64,000 bases of DNA. It comes from DASPLX01 sp035627375 (GTDB lineage Bacteria > Pseudomonadota > Gammaproteobacteria > Burkholderiales > Burkholderiaceae_D). Below the pieces are notes generated by a model that worked only from the letters and a program-made list of their open reading frames with translations, had not been told where the DNA came from and made no database searches. Positions 17,599 to 24,644 of this stretch are shown here, piece by piece. The DNA lies in the NCBI GenBank assembly GCA_035627375.1, contig DASPLX010000059.1, positions 1-64,000 on the forward strand, read 5' to 3'. Position 1 is the first letter of the stretch, and the number at the start of each line of letters is the position of its first letter. The position numbers were made by a program, and so were the translations under genes.

Positions 17599-19898
17599 AC
17601 GCTTTCCTCCATGCGGCGCGCCGCCGCCCGCCAGCGGCGCCAGACGACGAAGCCCAGCACCAGCGCGGCCAGCAGCGCCAGCGCCGACAGTTGCACCGGA
17701 TGCCGGGCGAACCGGAACCAGGCGCTGGTCCACCACGGCAGCGAGCCCGTGGCATAGGTCGGCCCGACGAGCAGGCTGGTCACCTTGCGCGGATGGACCA
17801 GGACGACGCTGCCGCGCATCGCCTTCATCGTCGCCGGATCATCCAGCGCGTCGAGCACGCGCGACAAATCCTCGGGCGAGACCGCCGTCACCGCCACCAC
17901 GCTGCGGCCGATGGAATACGGCGACTCGAATCCCAGCACGGCAGCCAGCGGCGCCATGCTTTCGACCTGCTGCTCGCCGACGATCGCCGCATCCGCGCCG
18001 GAACCGGAACCCAGCCATTCGTAGAGAACGCGGCCGTTGCGCGCCGGCTGCGGAATCCGCCGCACCGCTCCCGAGATCGACGCCGGCAGCCGGTCGCGCC
18101 AGCGCTCCAGGAACGCCTGTTGCGGCGCGACGCCGATCACCAGCAGGTCCGCGTTCTGGAACAAATCCTCGTCGTCGGGACCGGCCAGCGTCATCCTGCT
18201 GGCCGGGTGACCGGTCGATTCTCCCATGCGGCCGGCCAGCGCCAGCATGGTCTCGATATCCTGCGTGCTCGGTTGATGCGGCAGCACCACGACGGTCTCC
18301 GACAGGTCGGCATACTTGGTGAAGGGATAGCCGAGCGACGCGAAATAGCCCAGGTTCGGCAGTTCCGCGTAATGCAGGTAGCCGGAAAAATCGATCTTCG
18401 AATCGGCATCGACGGCCGCGCGCATGATATCGACTTGCGTGTCGCGGCAATGGCCGACCTTTTTCGGCGCGAAATCGAACTGGAATTGCAGCTGGCTGCG
18501 GCTGCCGAGCTTGAAGGCAGGAATCAGCAGCTTGCTGCCGTCCGCGCTCGCTCCGCCGCCTCCTTCCGGCCACGGCAGGAGCGCCGCGGCGTCTCCCGGC
18601 GCCGCGCCGCGCAGACCGACGACCCTCAACAGCTCATCGTTGATGCCGATGGTCAGCCGCGATTCGCCGACCGTCGCCGGAGGCGTATAGCGGTAGCGCA
18701 CTTCCAGCGGCACGCCGCGGCTGCGCCACAGGAACAGATCGGGCGGCACGCGCAGGTTCACCCGGATCGGTTCCGGCACGCTGCCGACCGCCTGCAATTG
18801 CTGCGGGTATTCGATCAGCTCGCCGAAGGTCATGGGACGGTCGAGCCGCACCCAGTTGGGAGCGTCATAGGCGCGGCGCGGCGCTCTCTCCTGCGCATCC
18901 TTCACGACCGCGCTCGGCCCCGACAGCGCCGCGTTGCCGAGCGCCAGCGCATCGGCCGCCATCTTCAGATCCTTGCCGTCGCGCCCGAGCACCAGCAAGA
19001 GCTTGGAGCGGCCGTCGGCAGGGTTGGCGATGATCCTGAGCGCGGGCGCATTGACGGCGGGCTGGTCGGCCAGGAACTTCGGCCGCTCGCCGTTGGCGGC
19101 GAACACTACCGCGTGGCCGGCCGGCGGCTGGTCGGCATGCACGGGAAAGCGCGCGCCGCGCCATGCGGCATGCTGCCCGAACCAGGAAGCGACGACGCCG
19201 GCCGCCAGCAGCGTGCCCTTCGACGGTTGCGCCGGCAGCACGAACGGCAGCGCGAGGCGACGCTGGTCGCGCCGGTCGAGAAAGGGTTCCGGCAGCAGCG
19301 CCAGGTCGCTCGCCACCGCCAGCGGCCGGCTCGCGATCTCCAGCTCGCTCGCGCCGCTCACATTGGCCCACAGGCTCGAATGCGTCGGATCTTCGCATTC
19401 GGCGGAATAGTGGCCGACGAAACGGAAACCGAGCCGATTGAAATCGACGATCAGGCGCGGATCGATGGCGATGTCGGCGCTCAGGTTGCGGCCGGCGTTT
19501 TCGCGGCTGAGCGGCAGCACGGCGATGACTTCGTCGTTCAGTGAAATCTTGAGATGCGATTCGGAAGCGATGAGGGCCGGCGAATAGACATAACGCAGGC
19601 GCAGGGAAGCCTTGGTCACCAGTTCGTCGCCGCGCGTGCCGAAATTGACCGCCGCTTCCTCGGTGGTGCGCAGCGCCAGGACTGGCTTGCTGCCGAGTTG
19701 CGTGAAGGTGAGGCGGCGGGTGATGCCGGGAACGGTGGAAGGCGGGGCAGGAGCGGAAGCGGAGGTCGAAGCGGAAGGCGGGGCGGAAGCCGATCCGGTG
19801 GCCGGAGGCCGCGATCCCGGCTCGGGATCGTCCGCGGCGACAGCCGGGAGCAATGCGGCGGCCAGGCTGAAGACGAGCAGAAAATGAATCGAATTCAT
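17595..19898 (-). CDS. bcsB: Cellulose synthase periplasmic subunit BcsB, E. coli type (copy 1)
   Basis: A 767-aa protein with a signal peptide (ends near AVAADD), two carbohydrate-binding/flavodoxin-like repeats and a C-terminal membrane anchor (HPVQLSALALLAALVLGFVVW) followed by a basic tail. Sequence such as LGYFASLGYPFTKYADLSET and ADLLVIG aligns with gammaproteobacterial BcsB. It guides the nascent glucan through the periplasm next to BcsA. The ATG at 19898 is used; an in-frame GTG lies three codons earlier. The upstream gene on the same strand is the BcsA-like protein lacking its catalytic domain (90 bp away), so this BcsB has no catalytic partner in its own operon. A second, dissimilar BcsB is encoded at 27322-29496. 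Confidence 0.93.
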   Translation of the reverse strand: MNSIHFLLVFSLAAALLPAVAADDPEPGSRPPATGSASAPPSASTSASAPAPPSTVPGITRRLTFTQLGSKPVLALRTTEEAAVNFGTRGDELVTKASLRLRYVYSPALIASESHLKISLNDEVIAVLPLSRENAGRNLSADIAIDPRLIVDFNRLGFRFVGHYSAECEDPTHSSLWANVSGASELEIASRPLAVASDLALLPEPFLDRRDQRRLALPFVLPAQPSKGTLLAAGVVASWFGQHAAWRGARFPVHADQPPAGHAVVFAANGERPKFLADQPAVNAPALRIIANPADGRSKLLLVLGRDGKDLKMAADALALGNAALSGPSAVVKDAQERAPRRAYDAPNWVRLDRPMTFGELIEYPQQLQAVGSVPEPIRVNLRVPPDLFLWRSRGVPLEVRYRYTPPATVGESRLTIGINDELLRVVGLRGAAPGDAAALLPWPEGGGGASADGSKLLIPAFKLGSRSQLQFQFDFAPKKVGHCRDTQVDIMRAAVDADSKIDFSGYLHYAELPNLGYFASLGYPFTKYADLSETVVVLPHQPSTQDIETMLALAGRMGESTGHPASRMTLAGPDDEDLFQNADLLVIGVAPQQAFLERWRDRLPASISGAVRRIPQPARNGRVLYEWLGSGSGADAAIVGEQQVESMAPLAAVLGFESPYSIGRSVVAVTAVSPEDLSRVLDALDDPATMKAMRGSVVLVHPRKVTSLLVGPTYATGSLPWWTSAWFRFARHPVQLSALALLAALVLGFVVWRRWRAAARRMEESV

Positions 19899-19988
19899 GA
19901 TTTCCACGTGTCAACAAATACTCTTTCACATCCTATGCCGATTCATTGGCCATGGATAGGAAAAAGCCGGACCTTGTCTCCAAATCGG

Positions 19989-21266
19989 CTACATCGAGCG
20001 CTCCGTCGGCCGGCGCGGCAGCAGGCTGGCCATCCAGGCGCACATTGCCCTCCAGCGCCGGGACGGCATCGCGGCGGCGTCGTAGCGCCCCATCGCCACG
20101 AGGAATGCCACGCTGTAGCCGGCCCAGGCGGTGTGCAGCCACAGGTCGGCGGCCTCGTCGAAAGTCGGGGCGGCGAGACGCGCGGCTCCGGCCGCCAATC
20201 CGTGCAGGCAGGCCGCGAGCACTGCCGCCCGCAGGCAGGCCGCGGATTTGCCGGGAAAGGCCAGCCGCCACGTCAAGGCGGCATCCTCGCTTCCGATGCG
20301 GAACGCCGCCCGATACCCGCCTGCCGGCCGGAACCCCGCGGCCCAGGCATGGCCCAGGTGCGGCAGCAGATAGAGCATCAATGCGGCAACCGGCGCGTCG
20401 ATGATGCGGAGATCGAAGAACAGGAAGGCCAGCGGCGCGGTCAGGAACACCAGGCGCGAACCGGTTTCCAGGAACAGCATTGCCGGGCCGGCCGACGACG
20501 GATCGCAAGACCGTCGCGCACGCACGCGCAGGAAAGCGTGCCGCGCCGCCAGCCACGCCAGCAATTCCGCCGCCAGCAACGCTTCCCCCCACAACAGGGC
20601 AGTGGCGTCCTCCCGGTTCAGGGTGAAGGCGAAACGCCACCAGAAATAGCGCGCCGAGACGAGCAGCGATAACGCAACCGCCAAGGCCTTCGCCGCCCGG
20701 CCGGGAGTCCGGCTCGCCAGCAGCGCGCATCCGCCCAGCAGCAGCGCGAACGCCGCTTGCTCGACGAGGCCCAGCGGCGTCGCGACGGCCGCGACCGCGA
20801 GCGGCGCGGCGGCGGCATACGCGCCCCAGCGCGGCAAGGCGCTGTTCCAGCGGCGATGCGTCATCCAGGATTCGCCCATCGCCCCGAGCCAGTCGCAGCA
20901 GGTTGCCGCGAAGAGGCGAATGGCGGGCACCGGCATCGGCGCCGCTCGAACGCTGCGGCATTTGCGCAACAGGCCGTGCGCGGCACGCAGCCATGCGGCA
21001 TACCTTCCGGACAGATCGCCGCGCGTCGGCGCATCGCGCCGCACGAGCGCCAGCCATAGCAGTTGCAAGGGAATGCGGATCGCGTCGTCCCAGCGCAGGC
21101 GGGAAAAATCGACATGGGGAAACAGCGCCGCGGCCCGCGCCCCATCCCACGCCGGCGGCCGCACGAAAACCGACGACAGCAGGAGCCTGCCCCAGGACTG
21201 GTCCGGGTCGACGCCGCAGGCAATCAACAAGCGGCGCAGCGGCTGCGGCAATTGCGGTAGGTGCAT
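19989..21266 (-). CDS. BcsA-like membrane protein lacking glycosyltransferase and PilZ domains
   Basis: An intact 425-aa reading frame that aligns with the membrane parts of E. coli BcsA only. The N-terminal cytoplasmic lead (RGDLSGRYAAWL, compare E. coli IRGRYHQWM) is followed by helices ending in SLLVSARYFWWRFAFTLN (E. coli SLTVSCRYIWWRYTSTLN). Immediately after the next helix (LLAAELLAWLAA) comes SRLVFLTAPLAFLF, which is BcsA helix 5. The ~300-residue GT2 domain with its DDG, DxD, TED and QxxRW motifs is therefore absent, as are the FxVTxK gating loop and the C-terminal PilZ. There is no frameshift or internal stop. It heads the bcsB-bcsZ-bcsC operon. The ATG at 21266 is preferred to a TTG 12 codons upstream. 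Role unknown; a non-catalytic scaffold for BcsB or BcsG is inference. Confidence 0.82.
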   Translation of the reverse strand: MHLPQLPQPLRRLLIACGVDPDQSWGRLLLSSVFVRPPAWDGARAAALFPHVDFSRLRWDDAIRIPLQLLWLALVRRDAPTRGDLSGRYAAWLRAAHGLLRKCRSVRAAPMPVPAIRLFAATCCDWLGAMGESWMTHRRWNSALPRWGAYAAAAPLAVAAVATPLGLVEQAAFALLLGGCALLASRTPGRAAKALAVALSLLVSARYFWWRFAFTLNREDATALLWGEALLAAELLAWLAARHAFLRVRARRSCDPSSAGPAMLFLETGSRLVFLTAPLAFLFFDLRIIDAPVAALMLYLLPHLGHAWAAGFRPAGGYRAAFRIGSEDAALTWRLAFPGKSAACLRAAVLAACLHGLAAGAARLAAPTFDEAADLWLHTAWAGYSVAFLVAMGRYDAAAMPSRRWRAMCAWMASLLPRRPTERSM

Positions 21267-21404
21267 GTCGCCTGGGATCCGTATCGTTTCGACAAATGCC
21301 AAAAAACAAGAACAGGCAGAGTAGAATCGAAAACCAGCCTAGCATAAATATTGTTGCTTTCGCTCCAGTTTCGGCTCCTGCTGCGCGACCGCCGCCCGAC
21401 ATCG

Positions 21405-23003
21405 ATGGAAGGAAATAGCCGCCCGCCGTCCGCCTCCTCCACGCCTCCGGCGCCCCGGCTCGGCGCCTGGAATTTCTATTTCCTCGCCAAGTTCCTGCTG
21501 TTCTGGCGCGAGCTCATCGGCCTGCATCCCCTCGAGAATCTCGCCTTCGCCGCCTTGCTGCTGATACCGCTGCGCTCGGCCGGGCAGCGGCTGTTGCGCA
21601 ATGTGCTGGCGGTGCCGGCCGCCGTCACCTTGCTGTACTACGATTCCTGGCTGCCGCCCGCCGCGCGCCTTTTCTCGCAAGCCCATTTGCTGTCGCACTT
21701 CAGTCCCGCCTATCTATTCGAACTGGCGGGGCGCTTCGTGAGCTGGCCGGTCGTGGCGGCGCTGATCGTGCTGGGAGTTTCGTATGCCGCGGTCGCGCGC
21801 TACCTGCGCGTCGGGGTGCTGGTCATCGGCGCCCTGGTCGCGATGCTGCCCTTCCACGATCCGGAGCGGATACCGGGCACCGTTTCCGCCTCGGCAAGCG
21901 GCGGCCCGAATGCAGCGAACCTGGACATGGTCTTGCAAGCGTTCCACGCGAACGAATCGCGGCGCGGCATCACCTTCATCAAGCCGGACGCCGCCGCGCC
22001 GCCCTTCGATCTGCTGTTCATTCATGCCTGCTCGTTGTCCTGGGACGATCTGGAAGCCGTCGGCATGGACAAGCATCCGCTCTGGCAGAACTTCGACATC
22101 GTGCTGCGGCGCTTCAATTCCGCAGCGTCCTACAGCGGCCCGGCGGCGATTCGCTTTCTGCGCGCCACCTGCGGCCAGCAAGCGCATTCCCAGCTTTATT
22201 CCCCGGCGCCGGAAAACTGTTACCTGATGCCGAGCCTGGAGCAAGCCGGATTCGAGACCAGCCTGGCTTTCAACCATGACGGCCATTTCGACGATTTCCT
22301 GTCTTTCGTGCGCCAGCAAGGCATCACGGCCGTCCCGCTGCCGCTGGCGGGCATCGCGGCGCCGCTGCGCGCGTTCGACGACTCGGCGATCCACGACGAC
22401 CTGGCCGTTCTTTCCCGCTGGCTCGAGCTGCGCCGGACCATGCCCGCGCCACGCGTGGCGGCCTATTACAACACCGTCAGCCTGCACGACGGCAATCGTC
22501 CGCAGGGCAGCCCTCCCGGCCCGGGCAGCCTGGACACTTACAAGACGCGGCTGCTCAAGTTCCTCGACGATATCGACGGGTTCATCGGACAAGTCGAGCG
22601 CGCCGGCCGCCGGGTCGTCATCGTGCTGGTTCCCGAACATGGCGCGGCGATTCGCGGCGACAAGATGCAGATCGCCGGCCTGCGCGAAATCGCCACGCCG
22701 GCCATCACGCAGGTACCGGTCGGCATCCGCGTCGTCGGCCCGGAAGTGCGCCGCACCGGCGGCCGACTCGACATCACGGATTCCGTCAGCTACCTGGCGC
22801 TATCCCACATCGTGGCGCGCATGCTGGAAAAGCCGCCGTACGGCGCCGACGGCTTCTCGCCGAAAGATGTCGCCGCCGGTTTGCCGATCACTGAATTCGT
22901 CGCGGAGAACAACCAAAGCGTGATGCTGCGGCATGGCGACAGATATTTCTTGCGCCCGGACGATAAAGCCGGCTGGAAGGAATACGCGGCGGCGGCACGC
23001 TGA
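21405..23003 (+). CDS. bcsG: Cellulose phosphoethanolamine transferase BcsG
   Basis: A 532-aa inner-membrane enzyme that transfers phosphoethanolamine from phosphatidylethanolamine to glucose units of cellulose. Residues ~20-150 form about four to five helices beginning with the typical AWNFYFLAKFLLFW. The periplasmic alkaline-phosphatase-like domain (~195-520) keeps the key pieces of E. coli BcsG: Cys209 in HACSLSW, nucleophile Ser244 in ASYSGPAAIR, Cys256 in RATCGQ, LHDGN, and the metal-ligand motif VPEHGAAIRGDKMQ. It should be active. It is divergent from the GT-less BcsA-like gene, with 138 bp between starts. The ATG at 21405 has no clear Shine-Dalgarno, so the start is the least certain point. 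No bcsE or bcsF is seen beside it. Confidence 0.93.
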   Translation: MEGNSRPPSASSTPPAPRLGAWNFYFLAKFLLFWRELIGLHPLENLAFAALLLIPLRSAGQRLLRNVLAVPAAVTLLYYDSWLPPAARLFSQAHLLSHFSPAYLFELAGRFVSWPVVAALIVLGVSYAAVARYLRVGVLVIGALVAMLPFHDPERIPGTVSASASGGPNAANLDMVLQAFHANESRRGITFIKPDAAAPPFDLLFIHACSLSWDDLEAVGMDKHPLWQNFDIVLRRFNSAASYSGPAAIRFLRATCGQQAHSQLYSPAPENCYLMPSLEQAGFETSLAFNHDGHFDDFLSFVRQQGITAVPLPLAGIAAPLRAFDDSAIHDDLAVLSRWLELRRTMPAPRVAAYYNTVSLHDGNRPQGSPPGPGSLDTYKTRLLKFLDDIDGFIGQVERAGRRVVIVLVPEHGAAIRGDKMQIAGLREIATPAITQVPVGIRVVGPEVRRTGGRLDITDSVSYLALSHIVARMLEKPPYGADGFSPKDVAAGLPITEFVAENNQSVMLRHGDRYFLRPDDKAGWKEYAAAAR

Positions 23004-23029
23004 CGCCGCGCCAGTCCTTCTCCCGGAGC

Positions 23030-23428
23030 TCAGAAGCCGCTCTCCCCAACCGCAGTCGATGGCGCGGAGGCGTCGGCCACTTCTTCCGACACACGACGCA
23101 AGTCCTTGGGAGCGGACTGTTCGAAGCGAAGAATATTGCTGCGTTCCACCAGGCCGGATTTCACATTGTCGTCCAGCGTCCGACTGGCGACGATATTCGT
23201 CGGCCGCGAATCGCCGTCGCGGACATTCCCGGGCACCGCCATTTCGTTGACGATATTGGAAGCCGCCGCGCGCAGTTGCCTGACGCCGGTGCCGGCAAAC
23301 TTGACGCGCTGCCGATACGGCGGCGCCCCTTCCCGCGTCGCGATGGCGCCGCCGCTGCCGTGCGCGTTCTCGGTCCGCCCTGGCATGCAGAGCATGAGCG
23401 ACATCGCGGCGGCGATAAACATGCGCAT
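23030..23428 (-). CDS. Hypothetical small exported protein within the cellulose locus
   Basis: A 132-aa protein of no recognised family. Residues 1-20 (MRMFIAAAMSLMLCMPGRTE) form a short signal-like hydrophobic stretch; the rest is polar and probably flexible. The C-terminal half contains the phrases ASNIVNEM, PTNIVASRTLDDNV and VERSNILRFEQ, which look like a loose repeat of a ~20-residue S/T-N-I-V/L unit. It is convergent with bcsG (26 bp between stops) and divergent from the cyclase gene. The start at 23428 is chosen because it begins the signal; an upstream in-frame ATG would add 41 unconserved residues. Confidence 0.5.
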   Translation of the reverse strand: MRMFIAAAMSLMLCMPGRTENAHGSGGAIATREGAPPYRQRVKFAGTGVRQLRAAASNIVNEMAVPGNVRDGDSRPTNIVASRTLDDNVKSGLVERSNILRFEQSAPKDLRRVSEEVADASAPSTAVGESGF

Positions 23429-23599
23429 GGCAATCGAAAGAAAGGAACGGGGCCGGCTTCGATTGTTGTCAGGGCGGCATCCCGCACCGGCCCAGTGCGG
23501 CCGCCTCTCTTCAAAAAGTATAGGCGGCACCAGATACGACACCAACTTCACGATTGTTCACAATTTACAACGACGCCTATAAGTAGTTGAAAAACAAGA

Positions 23600-23618
23600 G
23601 CTTTTGCGCCACAAAAGC
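23600..23618. repeat. 7-bp inverted repeat between the exported protein and the cyclase
   Basis: GCTTTTG (23600-23606) and CAAAAGC (23612-23618) form a perfect inverted repeat with a 5-nt loop. It lies in the 279-bp divergent spacer 23429-23707, roughly 90 bp before the cyclase start. It could be a regulator site or a short hairpin. A weak promoter-like pair TTGCCG/TAGCAT with 17-bp spacing lies just downstream on the plus strand. Confidence 0.35.
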
Positions 23619-23707
23619 CGCGATTCATTTGCCGTCGAAAATGTTTCGGCGTAGCATTTCCCAAGAGCATCGCCTATCTTGAATGCAAGGCTCATGAGAG
23701 AAAAATC

Positions 23708-24562
23708 ATGGCGGATAACACGACAACACAAGGGGAGAACGCGGCTGCCGATCAGCTCGACCTGGAAAAGTATCTCGAGCAGCGCGAAAAGATGGAGTCG
23801 CTGTTCGCGGAGAAATTCACCAAGACGCTGACAGTCGTATTTACCGATCTCAAAGGCTCTACCACGATCGCCGAAAACGAGGGCGACCTGGTGACGCGCA
23901 CTTTGATCAAGCACCACAACGAGATCGTCTTCCCCGCCGTCAAGGAAAACAACGGCGTCTTCGTCAAGTCGATAGGCGACGGCACGCTCTCCTACTTCGA
24001 ACATGCGCAGGACGCCGTGCGCGCCGCCGTGCGCATCCAGAAAGGCATGGATGCGCTCAACATGTCGAAGAAATTCAAGACGCCGGTGCTCATGCGCATC
24101 GGCATGCACACCGGCCGCTGCGTGGTCGAGAAGAACGACATCTTCGGCGACGTGGTCAACACCGCGTCGCGCTTCGAGTCGTCCGCCCATGCCGGCGAAA
24201 TCTATCTCTCCGAAGACACGTACAACGCGCTGTCCGACCGATCGGAAATCTATTGCCGGTTCGCCGAACAAGTCATGTTGAAGGGAAAGAAGGAACCCTT
24301 CAACGCCTACAAGGCTTTCTGGAATCCGCAGGAAATCGAGATCGACAAGCATGAGCAGTCGGCCGCCGCCGCGGCTGCGCCGGCGGCCCCGGCCGCGGCA
24401 TCGTCGCCGAACATGAAATTCGTCTGGATCGGCGTCGCCGTGGCCGCACTGATCCTGCTTGCCGTCCTCGGCCCGAATTTTTTCGGCGCGTCGCAGACGA
24501 CGGAAGACAAGCGTTCGATCAGCCATTCCGTGTCGGCGCCGGAAACGTCCCGGGGACGCTGA
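23708..24562 (+). CDS. Class III adenylate cyclase with C-terminal membrane anchor
   Basis: A 284-aa protein. The class III catalytic domain (residues ~38-205) has both metal-binding Asp residues (Asp47 in VFTDLKGST, Asp91 in SIGDGTLSYF), the adenine-selecting Lys87 and Asp144, and transition-state residues Asn151 and Arg155 in DVVNTASRF. This predicts ATP rather than GTP as substrate. An Ala/Pro linker (218-235) leads to one membrane helix (~238-258) and a 26-residue polar tail, so the catalytic domain is tethered to the inner membrane from its C-terminus, an uncommon layout. It ends 82 bp before bcsA on the same strand, and the two are probably cotranscribed. GAGAGA lies 6-9 nt before the ATG. 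Confidence 0.88.
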   Translation: MADNTTTQGENAAADQLDLEKYLEQREKMESLFAEKFTKTLTVVFTDLKGSTTIAENEGDLVTRTLIKHHNEIVFPAVKENNGVFVKSIGDGTLSYFEHAQDAVRAAVRIQKGMDALNMSKKFKTPVLMRIGMHTGRCVVEKNDIFGDVVNTASRFESSAHAGEIYLSEDTYNALSDRSEIYCRFAEQVMLKGKKEPFNAYKAFWNPQEIEIDKHEQSAAAAAAPAAPAAASSPNMKFVWIGVAVAALILLAVLGPNFFGASQTTEDKRSISHSVSAPETSRGR

Positions 24563-24644
24563 GGCGAGAAGAGAAACACGGGAGGGCGCGTGGCGCGGCT
24601 TGGCCGCCGCGCCATGATCGTCGGTTATTGCAGGCGGTATCGGG

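Noticed and set aside
19933..21402. A 489-codon minus-strand frame overlapping the GT-less BcsA gene, starting with a hydrophobic stretch (MLGWFSILLCLFLFFG)
   Set aside because: I considered a BcsF-like membrane peptide at its start. The body is an out-of-frame reading of the BcsA-like gene, there is no ribosome site, and the hydrophobic part comes from AT-rich promoter DNA.
21297..21418. Short plus-strand frame (40 codons) before bcsG, checked as a possible bcsF
   Set aside because: It has no membrane helix and no similarity to BcsF, and it overlaps the bcsG start.
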